Assembly: GCA_016278515.1 (NCBI GenBank)
Contig: JADQBR010000118.1
Location: 1 to 40,983 of the forward strand
Length of the DNA stretch: 40,983 nucleotides
Reading direction: 5' to 3'
Source of the DNA: Bacillota bacterium
GTDB lineage: Bacteria > Bacillota > JADQBR01
Both the position numbers and the translations under genes were made by a program. This document shows, piece by piece, positions 39,901 through 40,983 of the stretch. Positions within the stretch are counted from its first letter, which is position 1, and each line of letters starts with the position of its first letter. Under the pieces are notes generated by a model. The model made no database searches and was not told the DNA's origin. It worked only from the letters and a program-made list of their open reading frames with translations.

Positions 39901-40974
39901 CAGGGGGAAACCAGCAAAAGCTTTACGGTAGAGATCAGCGATGACAGCCAGGTGGAACGGAACAAGCAGCTTGAACTGGTTATCAGTAATCCCACCAACG
40001 GGGTTGTCCTGGGTGAACTGAGCAAGTCTACGCTAGTAATCAGCAGCAATGACCTGGATTTTGCCACTCCTATCCACTATGCCGACAGCAATTTTCTTCA
40101 AGGACAAACCTATAATAAAGGTTATCATTGGAGTGAGTATTTTTATACGAAAGAATCAGAAGCGAAAGCTGATTTTAACGGGGATGGCAGGAGTGATGTG
40201 TCCTTAATAAAAAATACAGCACAAGGAACAATAATCCACATTTCCCTCGCAAGAGATGACGGGTCATTATCAGAGCCTCAAACTTTGTTGAATGGCAAAA
40301 AGTATTGGTATACTAAATTCCGTGATTTGGAAGCCGGAGATTTTAACGGGGATGACAGGATGGACCTGGCCTATGTTTTAGAAGAACGGGATAGGAATAA
40401 TTGGTCTGATAGTGACCACTATAAATACTACCTGAATACTTTGATTGGAAATGGAGACGGCAGTTTCCAAGAGGGTGAATGGAAACTGCTGGACCAACCG
40501 GTTTATGGTATTACCGGTGGTGATTTTAACAGCGATGGGCTGACAGACCTGGTAGGAAGCCAAGGCTTTCACAAAATATTTAAGGGTTATTCTAATGAGC
40601 GTTTGAATTATAAAGGGTTTGAGCAAATATCTTTTTTCCTGGGCACTGGGAACGGCACATTGATTCCGGCCAATAAATACAGCATTGATCATGACTATAA
40701 ATATACGGGAGATTTTGATGATGACGGTATTCCGGATATTGCGGTTAGATTCCTAGACCTTTACGGTTTAGAGAATGGGTACTATATGTTTAATAATCAA
40801 CTCGCCTTTGGCAGTTTTAGCTTTGATTCGTCCAGCTATCAAGTGGCCGAAGAAAATGAGAGCCTCACTGTTACAGTAAATCGGATTGGAAATAAAGAGG
40901 GAGAGGCCTGGGTTGATTACAAGGCTGAGGACGGTTCTCCTAGGGTTCAATCGGAAGTTTTGCGCACCAAATAG
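36916..40974 (+). pseudogene. Calx-beta / FG-GAP repeat surface protein, apparently truncated at both ends
   Basis: A 1352-codon frame opening with GTG and lacking a signal peptide or convincing ribosome-binding site. It begins in the last strand of a Calx-beta domain ('VNIEDDETPDSLDF'). Nine full Calx-beta repeats follow, starting at about residues 34, 149, 257, 371, 487, 605, 715, 825 and 935, each with 'TVDYSTxDGTAxAGxDY', 'SGTLTFxPGET' and '(I)xDxE' features. Then comes a VCBS/FG-GAP region (about 1086-1260) with Ca-binding-like 'DFNGDGRSD', 'DFNGDDRMD', 'DFNSDGLTD' and 'DFDDDGIPD'. A tenth Calx-beta repeat (about 1297) breaks off at 'EDGSPRVQSEVLRTK'. Such repeats occur in large exported adhesins. 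It is richer in GC than the island. Whether it is expressed is doubtful. Confidence 0.75.
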
Positions 40975-40983
40975 GCTCAACTG

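Noticed and set aside
37370-40060. CRISPR or DNA satellite array in the repeat-rich gene
   Set aside because: The periodicity is about 330-350 bases, diverged, and maintains one reading frame of Calx-beta domains, so it is protein repeats and not a spacer array.

Overview
The window looks like a chromosomal segment of an anaerobic or microaerophilic Gram-positive bacterium of the Clostridia, plausibly in or near the Peptococcaceae/Dethiobacter-like lineages. The evidence is an SCIFF peptide with its radical-SAM maturase (a clostridial hallmark), a Firmicutes-type htrA / CxxH-CxxC protein / rlmH block, BlaI/M56 regulation, strong GGAGG ribosome-binding sites with many GTG and TTG starts, and a large haem/cytochrome c apparatus. 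The species cannot be named from the sequence alone. No tRNA, rRNA or CRISPR array was seen.

Layout. 1-709: 3' end of an AbiE-type toxin-antitoxin pair whose AbiEii half is truncated. 874-1957 (-): lrgA-lrgB. 2183-5177: a winged-helix/ferredoxin fusion, a HAD phosphatase and a lipoprotein. 5296-9724: SCIFF peptide (scfA), its maturase (scfB), a CcdA-like thiol/electron transporter and a molybdopterin oxidoreductase. 9942-13346: a LysM/G5/M23 cell-wall hydrolase, a CoA-binding protein, thioredoxin reductase, and copZ behind a promoter carrying a CsoR-like operator. 13586-21785: a complete System I cytochrome c maturation operon (ccmE, F, H, I-like, A, B, C, D) with two uncharacterised exported membrane proteins and a lipoprotein. 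Its CcmE is the CxxxY variant, and ccmA appears to start at an AUC codon. 21889-27620: a small membrane peptide, a gluzincin-like protein, and a BlaI/M56-controlled MacB-type ABC exporter with two unlike permeases. 27812-31035: murA, htrA, the CxxH/CxxC protein and rlmH.

The most interesting part is 31019-36817. The 3' end of rlmH, the attachment site used by staphylococcal SCC elements, is repeated about 5.8 kb downstream as an imperfect 32-bp direct repeat (28/32 identical by eye). Between the copies lies an AT-rich, co-directional, tightly packed five-gene operon: a PvuII-like DNA methyltransferase, a phosphoribosyltransferase-like protein (PRTase-CE type), an ORC/CDC6-like AAA ATPase, an unrecognised protein, and a flavin-dependent thymidylate synthase (ThyX). 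This reads as an SCC-like cassette without its own recombinase, carrying a predicted and apparently uncharacterised conflict (defence) system.

The window closes with a Calx-beta/FG-GAP repeat protein (36916-40974) that looks truncated at both ends. Coding starts were chosen from Shine-Dalgarno spacing and often differ from the longest possible frame. Family assignments come from motif recognition by eye; no database search was run.
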